Origin: Streptomyces capitiformicae
Lineage (GTDB): Bacteria; Actinomycetota; Actinomycetes; Streptomycetales; Streptomycetaceae
Assembly: GCF_002214185.1 (NCBI RefSeq)
Contig: NZ_CP022161.1
Location: 7,695,486 to 7,759,485 of the forward strand
DNA: 64,000 bases
Direction of reading: 5' to 3'
Part shown: in pieces, positions 43,384 to 51,581 of the stretch
Layout: each line of letters starts with the position of its first letter
How positions within the stretch are numbered: position 1 is the stretch's first letter
Made by a program: the position numbers and the translations under genes
The notes under the pieces: model-generated
The model's database searches: none
What the model saw: the letters and a program-made list of their open reading frames with translations, nothing else
What the model was told of the DNA's origin: nothing

Positions 43384-43470
43384 TCACGACTCGCAGTTGA
43401 GCCTCGGGTCGCCCGGGTCCGCAGCACAGCTGTCGGTGTTGGCGCCCCCGTTGAGAGTGTCGTTGCTCAT
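43384..43470 (-). CDS. possible 28-residue cysteine-containing peptide
   Basis: An ATG at 43470 opens a 28-residue frame starting MSNDTLNGGANTDSCAAD and ending DPRLNCES with its own stop. It has two cysteines ten residues apart, an Asn/Asp/Gly-rich composition unlike background Arg/Ala/Pro-rich noise frames, and no Arg beyond one. AAGAGA lies 10 bases upstream, a weak ribosome binding site. It lies 103 bases beyond the MFS transporter stop on the same strand, as a peptide exported by that transporter might. Coding status is not proved. Confidence 0.4.
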   Translation of the reverse strand: MSNDTLNGGANTDSCAADPGDPRLNCES

Positions 43471-43573
43471 GGTGTTGTCTCTTCGCATCCTCCTCGGATG
43501 GCGGCACGCTCTGTCACCACCGAATGTAAGACAGAGACGTTGGCTGGACAGACCCGTTCCTGGCAGGCGGGGG

Positions 43574-44824
43574 TCAGCCGGTCTGTTCCTGTGGCAGGCG
43601 GTTGCCGCCGCTCAGGGCCCGGCGTCGGGCGATCAGTGCCAGTCCCGCGGCCATGACGATCGCGGTGACGCCGAGCAGCCCGACTGCGGTGGCCAGGCCG
43701 CTGACTGCGCCCGAGAGGGCGAGGAGCACCAGCGGGCAGAGGAACGCGCCGATGAAGAACGTGGCGGTCCACAGCCCGGTGCCGCGACCTCGGTCGGCGA
43801 ACTCGAGCTTCGACATGGCGATGGTGAGCATGGACGGCAGCAGCAGGCCGGAGCCGAAGCAGTTGGCGACAGCGCCGATGATCAGCACCACAGGGTTGCC
43901 CGCGAAAGCGATCACTGCGAATCCGGCGGCGCAGATGGCGAAGATCACGGGCAGCATGAGCTCTGCGGATCGGCGCAGACGTGCGAAAGTGATCGCGCCG
44001 GCCACGGTGGCGGCGCTCGCGACGGCGGTGGCCAGCCCGATCATGCCCGGGTTCTTCACGCCCAGGCCGTCCATCAGGAACGCCATCTCCACCGGGACGG
44101 TGTAGAACACCACACCGCCGAAGACAGAGACGGCGCAGATTCCCAGCAGCGGTCGCCACGGGTACGGACGGTTCCCCGCATCGGCGGTGACCTCGGTCTC
44201 GGCCGAGCCGGTGGGCTTGGGCAGGAAGGCGGCCATGGCGGGGGCGAGCAGCAGGCTGACGGCGTAGATCCAGAACGGCGCCCGCCAGCCGGCGGAGCCG
44301 ACCGCGCCTCCGATGACGAAGAACGCGGTCGCCGAGGCGGAGGCGCACATCGTCTGCAGCGCCAGATACCGGTCCCGGACGCGGCCGGAGTAGTAGTCGC
44401 CGATCAGCGTGGTGCAGCAGGTCAGGATGGCGGCCTCGGTGACTCCGACCAGGGCGCGGCTGGCGATGATGCCGGGCAGCGAGTCGAGCCACAGCGGGGT
44501 GGTGCCGAACACCGCGTACAGCACGGTCGCGACCACGAGCAGGCGCTTGCGTCCGAGCCGGTCCACGATGACGCCCGCGAAGGGTGCCAGCAGCGCCAGC
44601 GAGAGGGCCGGTGCGGTGAGGGCGAGCGCGACCAGCGCCTCGACGCCGGGCACAGCGGCGAAGTGGGCCTGCATCCTCGGCAGCACCGGTGCGATGAGGA
44701 TGGCGCCCATGACCGGCAGGCAGCTGCCGGCCATCAGGAGGAAGATGCGCACCAGGTGCGCGGGGCCGGAGGATCTCTGCTCTGCGGGGGCGGTGCCGAC
44801 TGATGCGGACATGGATTCGGACAT
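43574..44824 (-). CDS. MFS efflux transporter
   Basis: A 416-residue major facilitator with twelve predicted helices. APFAGVIVDRLGRKRLLVVATVLYA is the loop 2-3 signature (D-R-x-GRK), and RALVGVTEAAILTCCTTLIGDYY fits helix 4-5 of the drug/H+ antiporter group (a motif C-like Gly-rich helix is weak). The substrate is unknown. The ATG at 44824 has GGAG ahead; ATG at 44812 is possible. It lies beside the catabolic island and could export or import an aromatic compound or peptide. Confidence 0.88.
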   Translation of the reverse strand: MSESMSASVGTAPAEQRSSGPAHLVRIFLLMAGSCLPVMGAILIAPVLPRMQAHFAAVPGVEALVALALTAPALSLALLAPFAGVIVDRLGRKRLLVVATVLYAVFGTTPLWLDSLPGIIASRALVGVTEAAILTCCTTLIGDYYSGRVRDRYLALQTMCASASATAFFVIGGAVGSAGWRAPFWIYAVSLLLAPAMAAFLPKPTGSAETEVTADAGNRPYPWRPLLGICAVSVFGGVVFYTVPVEMAFLMDGLGVKNPGMIGLATAVASAATVAGAITFARLRRSAELMLPVIFAICAAGFAVIAFAGNPVVLIIGAVANCFGSGLLLPSMLTIAMSKLEFADRGRGTGLWTATFFIGAFLCPLVLLALSGAVSGLATAVGLLGVTAIVMAAGLALIARRRALSGGNRLPQEQTG

Positions 44825-45260
44825 GCTGAAACTCCATTCCGCTGGGGCGATGGGGGTGGCAAGACCTGCCGTCGCGCCGGGGGGCGACTCGGCCGTCAAG
44901 GAGGCTGTCGGTCTTCCGAGCCGGACATCCGGGGTCTTTGAATCAGGGATGACTGGGAGTCAACTCACGTGGACGTTCGGATTCCATGTCGTCGATATTC
45001 CGGAAGGGGTCATCTGTCCCATAGATGCCCTCACCAGAGGGCCGGGGCTTCACGCGAGGGGTGGTAGTGATTGCAGTGTTCCGACCGGTTGGCCGAGCGA
45101 CCCGGTCGCGGAGCATGGGGTCTGGGCGATTCCTTGGGTTTCGAAGGCGGGCACGCCCTTCAGCAGCCGGCTCGGCCTCGACGGTCCGAGGGCGGACCGT
45201 AGCGGCGATGCCTGCCTTCGTGGTGGTCGGCGTCCGGGAGGGACACTCGGCTGCCGAACG
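44825..45260. other. 436-base gap without genes
   Basis: This contains the promoter region of the MFS gene (an AT-richer stretch around 44930-45000, with the short dyad GAGTCAACTC at 44957-44966) and the 3' end of the P450 operon. No open frame has both a start signal and coding character. The GC is lower than the surroundings around 44940-45020, suggesting junction DNA. Confidence 0.5.
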
Positions 45261-46451
45261 TCAGAGCACGACGTCGAGTCGGGCCGGGCGGCGGATCATG
45301 ACGAGGCCCGGGGGCGGCTCGCGGTGGTAGCCGGGAGCGAGACGCAGGTCGGGGAAGCGGTCCAGCAACTGCTCCAGGACGACGCGGGCCTGCAGTCGGG
45401 CCAGTGGCGCGCCGAGACAGGTGTGGATGCCGTAGCCGAAGGTCATCGTGGTGGCCTGCCCCGTGGGCCGGTCGAGCGAGTAGTCCGCGGCGTCGGCGCC
45501 CCAGGCCCGTTCGTCCCAGTTGGCGGACTGGAGGCTGACGGCGAGGCGGTCGCCGGGCTTCACGGGACAGCCGGAGATCTCCCGTTCCTCCGTGACCGTA
45601 CGCAGCACGTACTGCAGCGGCGCGTCGTGGCGCAGTGACTCCTCGATCGCGGCGGGGACGAGCGACCGGTCGGCGATGAGGCGTTCCCAGCGGGTGCGGT
45701 CGACGAGCAGCTCGTGGAGCAGGTTGGTGATCAGACTGGCGGTGGTGTCCGTGCCGGCCAGGATCAGCTGGAAGGAGTGGATGACGGCCTCTACCGGGGT
45801 GAGCGGTGTCTCGCCGTCGGCGGGGTGCGCGAGACCGTCCAGGACGTCCGCCCCGGTGGGCGGGGCGGCGGCGCTGGCGGCGAGCTGCTCTCCGAGATAG
45901 CCGGTGAGGGCCCCGAACTCCGGCATGTCGGTCCGCAGTTCGGGGAGGATGTCGTCGATGGCATCGGCCCACTGGTGCAGACGCTCCCAGTCCTGCTCCG
46001 GCAGACCGAGGAAGGCGTACACCACCCGGGTCGGGATCTGACGGGCCAGGTCGGTGTAGATCTCGGCCTTCTGGCCGGGCTGCCACGTGTCCAGAACACC
46101 GGCCACGATCTCGCGGACGCGCGGTTCCTGTGCGCGGAGCCGGGCCGGAGCGAACCAGCGCCTGAGGCGCCCGCGCAGCGCCGTGTGGTGGGGCGGGTCC
46201 GCCATGGTGATCGGGATCGCGGGGAGGTCGGCCGTCCTGGTGCCGCCTTCCAGGGAGAAGTTGTCGACCGACGAGTACGTCTCGTGGGCGGTGAGCACGC
46301 CCCGTACGTCCTCGTGGCGGGCGAGGAAGTGCACACCCGGGCGCGGTTCGGACACCGGGCAGCGATCACGGGCTTCGGCGAGCCGGGCCGCGGGATCGGC
46401 GTGGTGGGCGGGGTCGATCGGATCGTAGGGGGCATGGTGCGGGTGAGCCAT
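45261..46451 (-). CDS. cytochrome P450 (intact)
   Basis: A 396-residue bacterial P450. The I-helix is LILAGTDTTASLI, the ExxR is in IEESLRHDA, and the heme loop FGYGIHTCLGAPLARL has the thiolate Cys. It resembles soluble actinobacterial CYP families acting on terpenes, fatty acids or macrolides; the substrate is unknown. It is the last gene of the operon P450-ferredoxin-reductase-P450, ten bases after the reductase, so redox partners are supplied in cis. Unlike the first P450 its heme site is intact. Confidence 0.92.
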   Translation of the reverse strand: MAHPHHAPYDPIDPAHHADPAARLAEARDRCPVSEPRPGVHFLARHEDVRGVLTAHETYSSVDNFSLEGGTRTADLPAIPITMADPPHHTALRGRLRRWFAPARLRAQEPRVREIVAGVLDTWQPGQKAEIYTDLARQIPTRVVYAFLGLPEQDWERLHQWADAIDDILPELRTDMPEFGALTGYLGEQLAASAAAPPTGADVLDGLAHPADGETPLTPVEAVIHSFQLILAGTDTTASLITNLLHELLVDRTRWERLIADRSLVPAAIEESLRHDAPLQYVLRTVTEEREISGCPVKPGDRLAVSLQSANWDERAWGADAADYSLDRPTGQATTMTFGYGIHTCLGAPLARLQARVVLEQLLDRFPDLRLAPGYHREPPPGLVMIRRPARLDVVL

Positions 46452-46461
46452 GGTGATGTCC

Positions 46462-47592
46462 TTAGGTACGGGCTGGGGCAGGGGCGGGTGCTCCGGCGCC
46501 GAGCCGCTTGAGTTTGATGACGGGGAGGCGGTGATTGACGGCGACGGCTGTGGCCGAGCCCCCGTCGTGGTGCCATCTCAGGAGCAGGCTGCGGTCGTTC
46601 ACCGATCCGGCGAGGATGTCGGGGGCCCCGGTGAGCGGCAGTTCGCCGCTGATCTTGATGTCGAGTCCGCACTGCTCGGTCCAGAAGTACGGGTCCGGGT
46701 GGTACGGCCGTGCCGACGCGCCGTGCAGCAGGCCGGCCGCGGCTGCCCGGCCCTGCTCGACAGCGTTGGTCCAGTGAGGGGTTCGGCGTCCCTGCCGTGA
46801 CACGACGTCCCCGGCGGCGACGACCCCGGGAGCGACGCGGCAGCACGCGTCGGCGATCAGGCCGCCGTCGGCGCCCAGGAGAAGGCCGGAGTCCCTGAGC
46901 CATTCGGTGTTCGGTACGTCGCCCACCGCGCACACGATCACGTCGGCCTCCAGGACCGACTCGCCGCAGCGCACGCGGTGTTCGTCCATCACGGTGACGC
47001 CGTCCGGCGCGACGCGGATACGTATGCCGTGGTCCCGGGCGGCCGCGACGGCGAGATCGGCCAGCCACGGCCCGAGCAGCCTGAGCAGCGGCGGGACGAG
47101 GTCGACCACGGTGACCTCCAGGCCGAGTGCGCGGCAGGTCGTGGCGACCTCCATGCCGAGGAAGCCGCCGCCCAGCACGATCGCGCTGCGGGCGGTGGCC
47201 AGCCGGGAGGCGAGGGCCTCGGCGTCGTCCAGGGTGCGCACCACCAGGTCGGCGCCGCCGGTCAGGCGGCGCGCCCGGGCCCCGGTGGCGACGACCAGCC
47301 CGTCGTACGGCACCTCGGTGCCGTCGGCCAGCGTGACCGCACGGCAGCGGGCGTCCAGCCGTACGGCACGCGCCCCGGTACGGAACTCGATGTCCTCGCC
47401 CGGCGCGGGAAGCAGGGCGGAGTGCGCGCGTTCGCGGCCGGCAAGGACGCCCTTGGACAGCGGGACGCGGGAGTAGGGCTGGTGGGGTTCTTCGGACAGG
47501 ACGGTCACCTGTCCGTCGAAGCCCTCGGCCCGCAGGCTCTCCGCCGCCGTCAGCGCGGCGATGGACCCGCCGACGACAACGATCCGCTTCAC
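46462..47592 (-). CDS. ferredoxin reductase (FAD/NAD)
   Basis: A 376-residue reductase of the putidaredoxin-reductase type. FAD binding: IVVVGGSIAALTAAESLR; NAD(H) binding: AIVLGGGFLGMEVATTCRALG; second FAD block: GVVAAGDVVSRQG. It passes electrons from NAD(P)H to the small ferredoxin. The GTG start overlaps the ferredoxin stop by four bases (GTGA). The second glycine of the usual GxGxxG is Ser/Ile (GGSIAA), which is common in this family. Confidence 0.92.
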   Translation of the reverse strand: MKRIVVVGGSIAALTAAESLRAEGFDGQVTVLSEEPHQPYSRVPLSKGVLAGRERAHSALLPAPGEDIEFRTGARAVRLDARCRAVTLADGTEVPYDGLVVATGARARRLTGGADLVVRTLDDAEALASRLATARSAIVLGGGFLGMEVATTCRALGLEVTVVDLVPPLLRLLGPWLADLAVAAARDHGIRIRVAPDGVTVMDEHRVRCGESVLEADVIVCAVGDVPNTEWLRDSGLLLGADGGLIADACCRVAPGVVAAGDVVSRQGRRTPHWTNAVEQGRAAAAGLLHGASARPYHPDPYFWTEQCGLDIKISGELPLTGAPDILAGSVNDRSLLLRWHHDGGSATAVAVNHRLPVIKLKRLGAGAPAPAPART

Positions 47593-47783
47593 GGCCGGAC
47601 CTTCAGCGCCGCGACGGGGCACACCCGCACGGCGGCGGCGACGGCCCTTTCGTCCTCCGGGGCCACCTCCTCGTGGGTCAGCTGCAGCTCGCCCTCGTCG
47701 TCGAGCCGGAAGACCTCGGGCGCGGTCTGTTCACACAGTCCGTGGCCCTCGCAACGGTCGAAGTCCACCACGATCCTGGACAT
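47589..47783 (-). CDS. [3Fe-4S] ferredoxin for P450
   Basis: A 64-residue ferredoxin with the P450-partner pattern CEGHGLC ... VRVCPVA: the second cysteine of a four-Cys cluster is His, giving a 3Fe-4S cluster as in many Streptomyces P450 ferredoxins. It follows the first P450 by five bases and overlaps the reductase gene by four, so the four genes are one transcript. Its natural partner may be either P450 of the operon. Confidence 0.93.
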   Translation of the reverse strand: MSRIVVDFDRCEGHGLCEQTAPEVFRLDDEGELQLTHEEVAPEDERAVAAAVRVCPVAALKVRP

Positions 47784-47788
47784 CTCAC

Positions 47789-48982
47789 TTACTGCCTTTC
47801 TGTGCGTACCGTGACGGGCAGCGAAGCCATGCCCCGGATGACGTTGTTGAGCTTGCGGACCGGCTCGCCCGCGAGCTCGATCGACGACACCCGCCGTACC
47901 AGCGCGCCGAGCACCGCGTGCGCCTCCAGCCGGGCCAGCCCCTGGCCCGGCTGGAGGCGCACGCGGTAGCCGAGGGCGACGTGGTCGACCGGGTTGCGGC
48001 GGACGAGGAACTCCTCGGGGCGTTCCCACTTGCGTTCGTCCCGGTTGGCCGAGGCGAAGGACAGCAGGACCTTGGTGTCGGCCGGGATGGTGATGCCGTC
48101 GATGTCCACCGGCTGGGTGGTGCGCCGGAAGAAGCCCTGTGCGGGGGACTCCAGTCGCAGTGACTCCTCGAACGCCGGGCCGATGAGCGCCGGTTCGGCG
48201 CGGACTTCCTGGTAGGGCTGCGGGTGCCGGGCGAAGAGGAGGATCGTGTTGCCGATCGCGTTGATGGTGGTGTCCATGCTGGCGATCACGTACGCGGACA
48301 GCAGGGGCACCACGGAGGCGGCCTCGATGTCCCCCCGGTCCGCGGCCTGGTGGACGGCGGCGGCCCAGCCGTCCGGGCGGAGGTTCTCCGGCACCATCAC
48401 CGTGTTGAGGTACCCGAACATCTGGCTGATGAAAGGGATGGACGCCTGGGCGCGGGCGTTGAACGGGCCGAAGGTGTTGAACGCCGCGTCCGCGGACGAC
48501 AGCAGTGGGCCCCGCGCTTCCTCGGCGAGCCCGACCAGGTCGGCGACCACGGTCACCGGGAACACCGCGGCAAGATCGGCTACGGCATCGAAGCCGCCCT
48601 TGGCCACGGCGTCGGCGACAAGGACGTCCGCGAGGGCGGCGATCCGGGTACGGAGCCCCGCCAGGGCCTTGGGGGCGAGCTTGTCGGACAGCAGAGCCCG
48701 CAGCCGGGTGTGGTCCGGCGGGTCGCTGGCCAGCACGGTGCCCTTCATCTGCGCGTTGAACTGGTCCTCGTAGCCGACGCCGTGCGCCGACGAGAAGCGT
48801 TCGTGGTCGGCCAGAGCCGCGCGGACGTGGTCGTAGCGGGGAAGGACCCAGGCGTCGTAGGCGGCAAGCCGTACCGCGGGGCCGGCTTCCCGGAGCTCAC
48901 GGAGCGCGGGGTACGGGTCGTGCAGCACGTCGTCGGCGAACAGGTCGACGTCGGAGGTCGGCAGAGGCAAGGTCGCATGCAT
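47789..48982 (-). CDS. cytochrome P450 lacking the heme-ligand cysteine
   Basis: A 397-residue P450 with normal landmarks: DPPDHTRLRALLSDKLAP (C-helix region), YVIASMDTTINAIG (I-helix), EESLRLESPAQGF (ExxR) and the meander FVRRNPVDHVALGY, where the first two residues read LVRRN. The heme loop, expected as GYGVHxCxGQGLAR, reads GYRVRLQPGQGLARLEA: the cysteine is gone although the frame and length are unchanged. The replaced bases form a perfect inverted copy of the following 26 bases. It can hardly bind heme as a thiolate, so it is probably inactive. GGAG precedes the ATG; it leads the four-gene operon. Confidence 0.88.
   Translation of the reverse strand: MHATLPLPTSDVDLFADDVLHDPYPALRELREAGPAVRLAAYDAWVLPRYDHVRAALADHERFSSAHGVGYEDQFNAQMKGTVLASDPPDHTRLRALLSDKLAPKALAGLRTRIAALADVLVADAVAKGGFDAVADLAAVFPVTVVADLVGLAEEARGPLLSSADAAFNTFGPFNARAQASIPFISQMFGYLNTVMVPENLRPDGWAAAVHQAADRGDIEAASVVPLLSAYVIASMDTTINAIGNTILLFARHPQPYQEVRAEPALIGPAFEESLRLESPAQGFFRRTTQPVDIDGITIPADTKVLLSFASANRDERKWERPEEFLVRRNPVDHVALGYRVRLQPGQGLARLEAHAVLGALVRRVSSIELAGEPVRKLNNVIRGMASLPVTVRTERQ
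47913..47967. repeat. 26-bp perfect inverted repeat in the P450 heme loop
   Basis: Arms 47913-47938 and 47942-47967 are exact reverse complements with a three-base CCC loop. The right arm reads as the heme-loop codons on the minus strand and the left arm as the conserved LARLEAHAV codons that follow. The sequence that should hold the Cys codon has been replaced by the inverse of its neighbour. Confidence 0.97.
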
Positions 48983-49088
48983 CGACAACTCTCCTTCGAG
49001 TTGCTCGGGCCACGACGGAGCTCCGGAGGTGGAAGAGGACCTGAGCTGTCGGCACGAGGGCGTGGGAAGCGAAGAGAAGCGAACCCAT

Positions 49089-49129
49089 GTGTGAGTCAGC
49101 ACTCACGCACGTGGTGAGCATGAGCTCAC
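49089..49129. promoter_or_regulatory. paired operators before the P450 operon
   Basis: Site 1 is GTGTGAGT-CAGC-ACTCACGC (49089-49108, arms match 7 of 8). Site 2 is GTGAGC-ATGA-GCTCAC (49114-49129, perfect). The centres are 23 bp apart. They lie 107-147 bases upstream of the first P450 and between it and the TetR gene stop. The same motif with the same spacing occurs at 49880-49922. Confidence 0.75.
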
Positions 49130-49187
49130 AACCGATCGTGCCGCGTCAAGCCCTGTGCGCGCACTTGCGCAACGGCGAGCCAGGAGG

Positions 49188-49835
49188 TCAGCGGCCGTCC
49201 GGGGTGGCGAGGAGGTAGGAGATGACCGCGGTCTGGAGGTGACTGCGCAACTCGCTCCAGGGCAGCGGGCGGTCGGACTCCAGGAACTCGCCCTGCGTGA
49301 CGCGGTGCGCGATCGTGGCATAGACCAAGCGGAAGGCGAAGTCCAGCGCGGCCTCGGGATCCGGGTGCGCAACGGGGATGTGACGCAGTGCCTCGGCGAA
49401 GTTGCGGTTGCCCTCGACGCTGACGCGTGAGCCCTCGACCCGTACCGCTTCATGCCGGGTGCCGAGCAGCAGAAAGACGCGCAGCAGGGACTCGTAGGCC
49501 TGGAAGGCGTCGGTGATCGCGCCTACCGCCTCGGCGACCGCCACGGCCGGATCGCGCAGGATGCGCAACCGCTCCGGGGACATGCGCTGGCTGATCTCGG
49601 CCTGGAGGTTCTCGGTGAAGGCGTGCTGGATGGCCAGCAGAAGTCCTTCCTTGTCGCCGAACCGGCGGTAGATGCTGCCGACCGCCATGCCGGCCCGCTC
49701 CGCGACCGCGGCCACGGTCAGTGCGTCCACTCCGCCCTCTTCGAGCAGCGCGTACCCGGCCTGCATGAGGTCCTGCTGCGAACGGCGACTGCCTTCCCGG
49801 AGGGCGGCAGGCCTGCGAGTGGGGGACTCGGTCAT
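49188..49835 (-). CDS. TetR-family regulator of the P450/monooxygenase operons
   Basis: A 215-residue TetR regulator with HTH at residues 40-70 (ALTVAAVAERAGMAVGSIYRRFGDKEGLLLAI). It lies between the P450 operon and the divergent flavin monooxygenase operon, with matching paired dyads on both sides, so it probably represses both and itself. The ligand is likely an aromatic substrate of the monooxygenase. The ATG at 49835 is only 44 bases from the nearest operator. Assignment of the operators to this protein is inference from position. Confidence 0.88.
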   Translation of the reverse strand: MTESPTRRPAALREGSRRSQQDLMQAGYALLEEGGVDALTVAAVAERAGMAVGSIYRRFGDKEGLLLAIQHAFTENLQAEISQRMSPERLRILRDPAVAVAEAVGAITDAFQAYESLLRVFLLLGTRHEAVRVEGSRVSVEGNRNFAEALRHIPVAHPDPEAALDFAFRLVYATIAHRVTQGEFLESDRPLPWSELRSHLQTAVISYLLATPDGR

Positions 49836-49879
49836 CTGCGCAGTTTATCGACCGGGGTCTTGACGTCCATGTTGCCGTC

Positions 49880-49922
49880 GTGTGAATCTCGCTTCACTCC
49901 AAGTGTGAATCTGAATTCACAC
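49880..49922. promoter_or_regulatory. paired operators between TetR and monooxygenase genes
   Basis: GTGTGAAT-CTGA-ATTCACAC (49903-49922) is a perfect 8-4-8 dyad; GTGTGAAT-CTCG-CTTCACTC (49880-49899) is a weaker copy. Their centres are 23 bp apart, as for the pair at 49089-49129. They stand between two divergent genes and would cover both promoters. Confidence 0.8.
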
Positions 49923-50015
49923 GAACTGCGGCCTGCACCGCACGGTCGAGCCGCACCTCTCTCCTTCCCACCACGGCCCCTCGCAACGGCGCGGGGCTGT
50001 CTTTGGAGGTGTCCG

Positions 50016-51581
50016 ATGGCTCCGCACCATGACATCGCCGTCGTCGGCTACGGCCCGACCGGACTCGCCGCGGCGTCCCTGCTCGGCCGGCTCGGCCACC
50101 GGGTGGTGGTGTGCGAACGCTGGACGGCCCTGTACGGGCTGCCCCGGCTCACCCACATCGATGACGAGACCGCACGGACCGTCCAGGCGGCGGGCGATGT
50201 CGAGGAGGCGCTGCGGGACTCGTCCCCGTGCGAGTACCTGTGGGTCAACGGCAAGGGCGAGACGCTGGTGCGCATCCCGGCGACCCCCGACGGCCCGATG
50301 GGATATCCGGACCACATCTCCATGTACCAGCCGGACGTGGAGCAGGCGATCGACAAGCGCTTGCGCGGCTACGGCACGGTCGACGTCCGCCAGGGCTGGG
50401 CGGTCACCGGCCTCGACCAGGACGACGACGGCGTCACCCTGCGCCTGTGCGGCTGGAACACCGAGACAAGCTGTGCGGACGGTCCGCGCGACGAGGTCCG
50501 GGCCCGCTATGTGATCGCCGCCGACGGCAGCCGCAGCGGGGTGCGGGAACTGCTCGGAGTGGAGCGTGAGGACTTCGGGTTCAACGAGAGTTGGGTCAAC
50601 ATCGACACCGAGTGGTTGCGCCCACAGCCCCCGGAGTTCGCCTACGGCACCCAGTACTGCGATCCCGCGCGGGGGCACATGACCATCAACATCGGCACAA
50701 CCCGCCAGCGCTTCGAGTTCGCCGTCCTGCCGGGCGAGACCCGCGAGGAGATGACCGCGCCCGAGACGGCCTGGCGCCTGCTGCGCGACTACCACGACCT
50801 GGGCCCGGACGATGTGCGGATCACCCGCCAGCTCGTCTACGGCTTCGAGGCCCGCATCGCCACCCGCTGGCGCACCGGCAGGGTCTTCCTGGCCGGCGAC
50901 GCCGCCCACACCATGCCCCCTTACCTCGGCCAGGGGGCGTGCAGCGGCATCCGCGACGCCACCAACCTCGCCTGGAAACTGCACCTCGTCCTCGGCGGCC
51001 TGGCGCCCGACGCCCTGCTGGACACCTACGAGAGCGAGCGCCGCCCGCACGTCACCGCCCTCACCCACATGGCGATCGGCCTCGGAAAGGTCGCCAATAC
51101 CCACGACGTCGAGGCCGCGGCGGCCCGGGACGCGGCCTTCTTCGCCGGCAAGGTACCCCCGCCGCCCCCGTTCCCGCCGCTGAGCGGCGGAGTGCTGCGC
51201 AAGGAAGCCGGCACACCGGTCGGCACCCTCACCCCGCAGGGCCGCGTCCGTCTGGCCGACGGCCGCACCGGACGCCTCGACGACCTGACCGGATACGGCT
51301 TCACCCTCGTCACGGCCGAGGACTCCACCGCCGCCCTCGGGCCGGAGCGGCTCGCCCGGCTGGAGCGCCTGGGCTGCGCCATGGTCGCCCTCGACACCGT
51401 CGACGACCTCGACGGACAGCACCGGGAATACCTCTACCTGCTCGGCGCGGTCGCGTATGTGGCGCGTCCCGACTTCGTGCTGTTCGGTACGGCGGTCGAC
51501 AGTACGGACCTGTGCGCGCTGGTGGACGACCTCGACGCCGCGCTGTCCGGAGCGTCCGGAACGGTAGGGGCAGCCGTATGA
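50016..51581 (+). CDS. FAD-dependent aromatic monooxygenase (MhpA/PheA-like)
   Basis: A 521-residue class A flavin monooxygenase, which hydroxylates an aromatic ring using NAD(P)H and O2. IAVVGYGPTGLAAASLL binds FAD. The DG motif is in YVIAADGSRSGVRELLG and the GD motif in RVFLAGDAAHTMPPYLGQGACSGIRDATNLAWKL. It is closest by eye to MhpA (3-hydroxyphenylpropionate) and related phenol or resorcinol hydroxylases. It overlaps the next gene by four bases and starts with GGAGG; the operon is preceded by paired operators. Its product could feed the intradiol dioxygenase remnant downstream. Confidence 0.9.
   Translation: MAPHHDIAVVGYGPTGLAAASLLGRLGHRVVVCERWTALYGLPRLTHIDDETARTVQAAGDVEEALRDSSPCEYLWVNGKGETLVRIPATPDGPMGYPDHISMYQPDVEQAIDKRLRGYGTVDVRQGWAVTGLDQDDDGVTLRLCGWNTETSCADGPRDEVRARYVIAADGSRSGVRELLGVEREDFGFNESWVNIDTEWLRPQPPEFAYGTQYCDPARGHMTINIGTTRQRFEFAVLPGETREEMTAPETAWRLLRDYHDLGPDDVRITRQLVYGFEARIATRWRTGRVFLAGDAAHTMPPYLGQGACSGIRDATNLAWKLHLVLGGLAPDALLDTYESERRPHVTALTHMAIGLGKVANTHDVEAAAARDAAFFAGKVPPPPPFPPLSGGVLRKEAGTPVGTLTPQGRVRLADGRTGRLDDLTGYGFTLVTAEDSTAALGPERLARLERLGCAMVALDTVDDLDGQHREYLYLLGAVAYVARPDFVLFGTAVDSTDLCALVDDLDAALSGASGTVGAAV

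Noticed and set aside
43397..44803. A 468-residue plus-strand frame over the MFS gene
   Set aside because: It is antisense to a clear twelve-helix transporter; the Gly/Asp/His/Gln-rich composition is typical of the complement of hydrophobic coding sequence.
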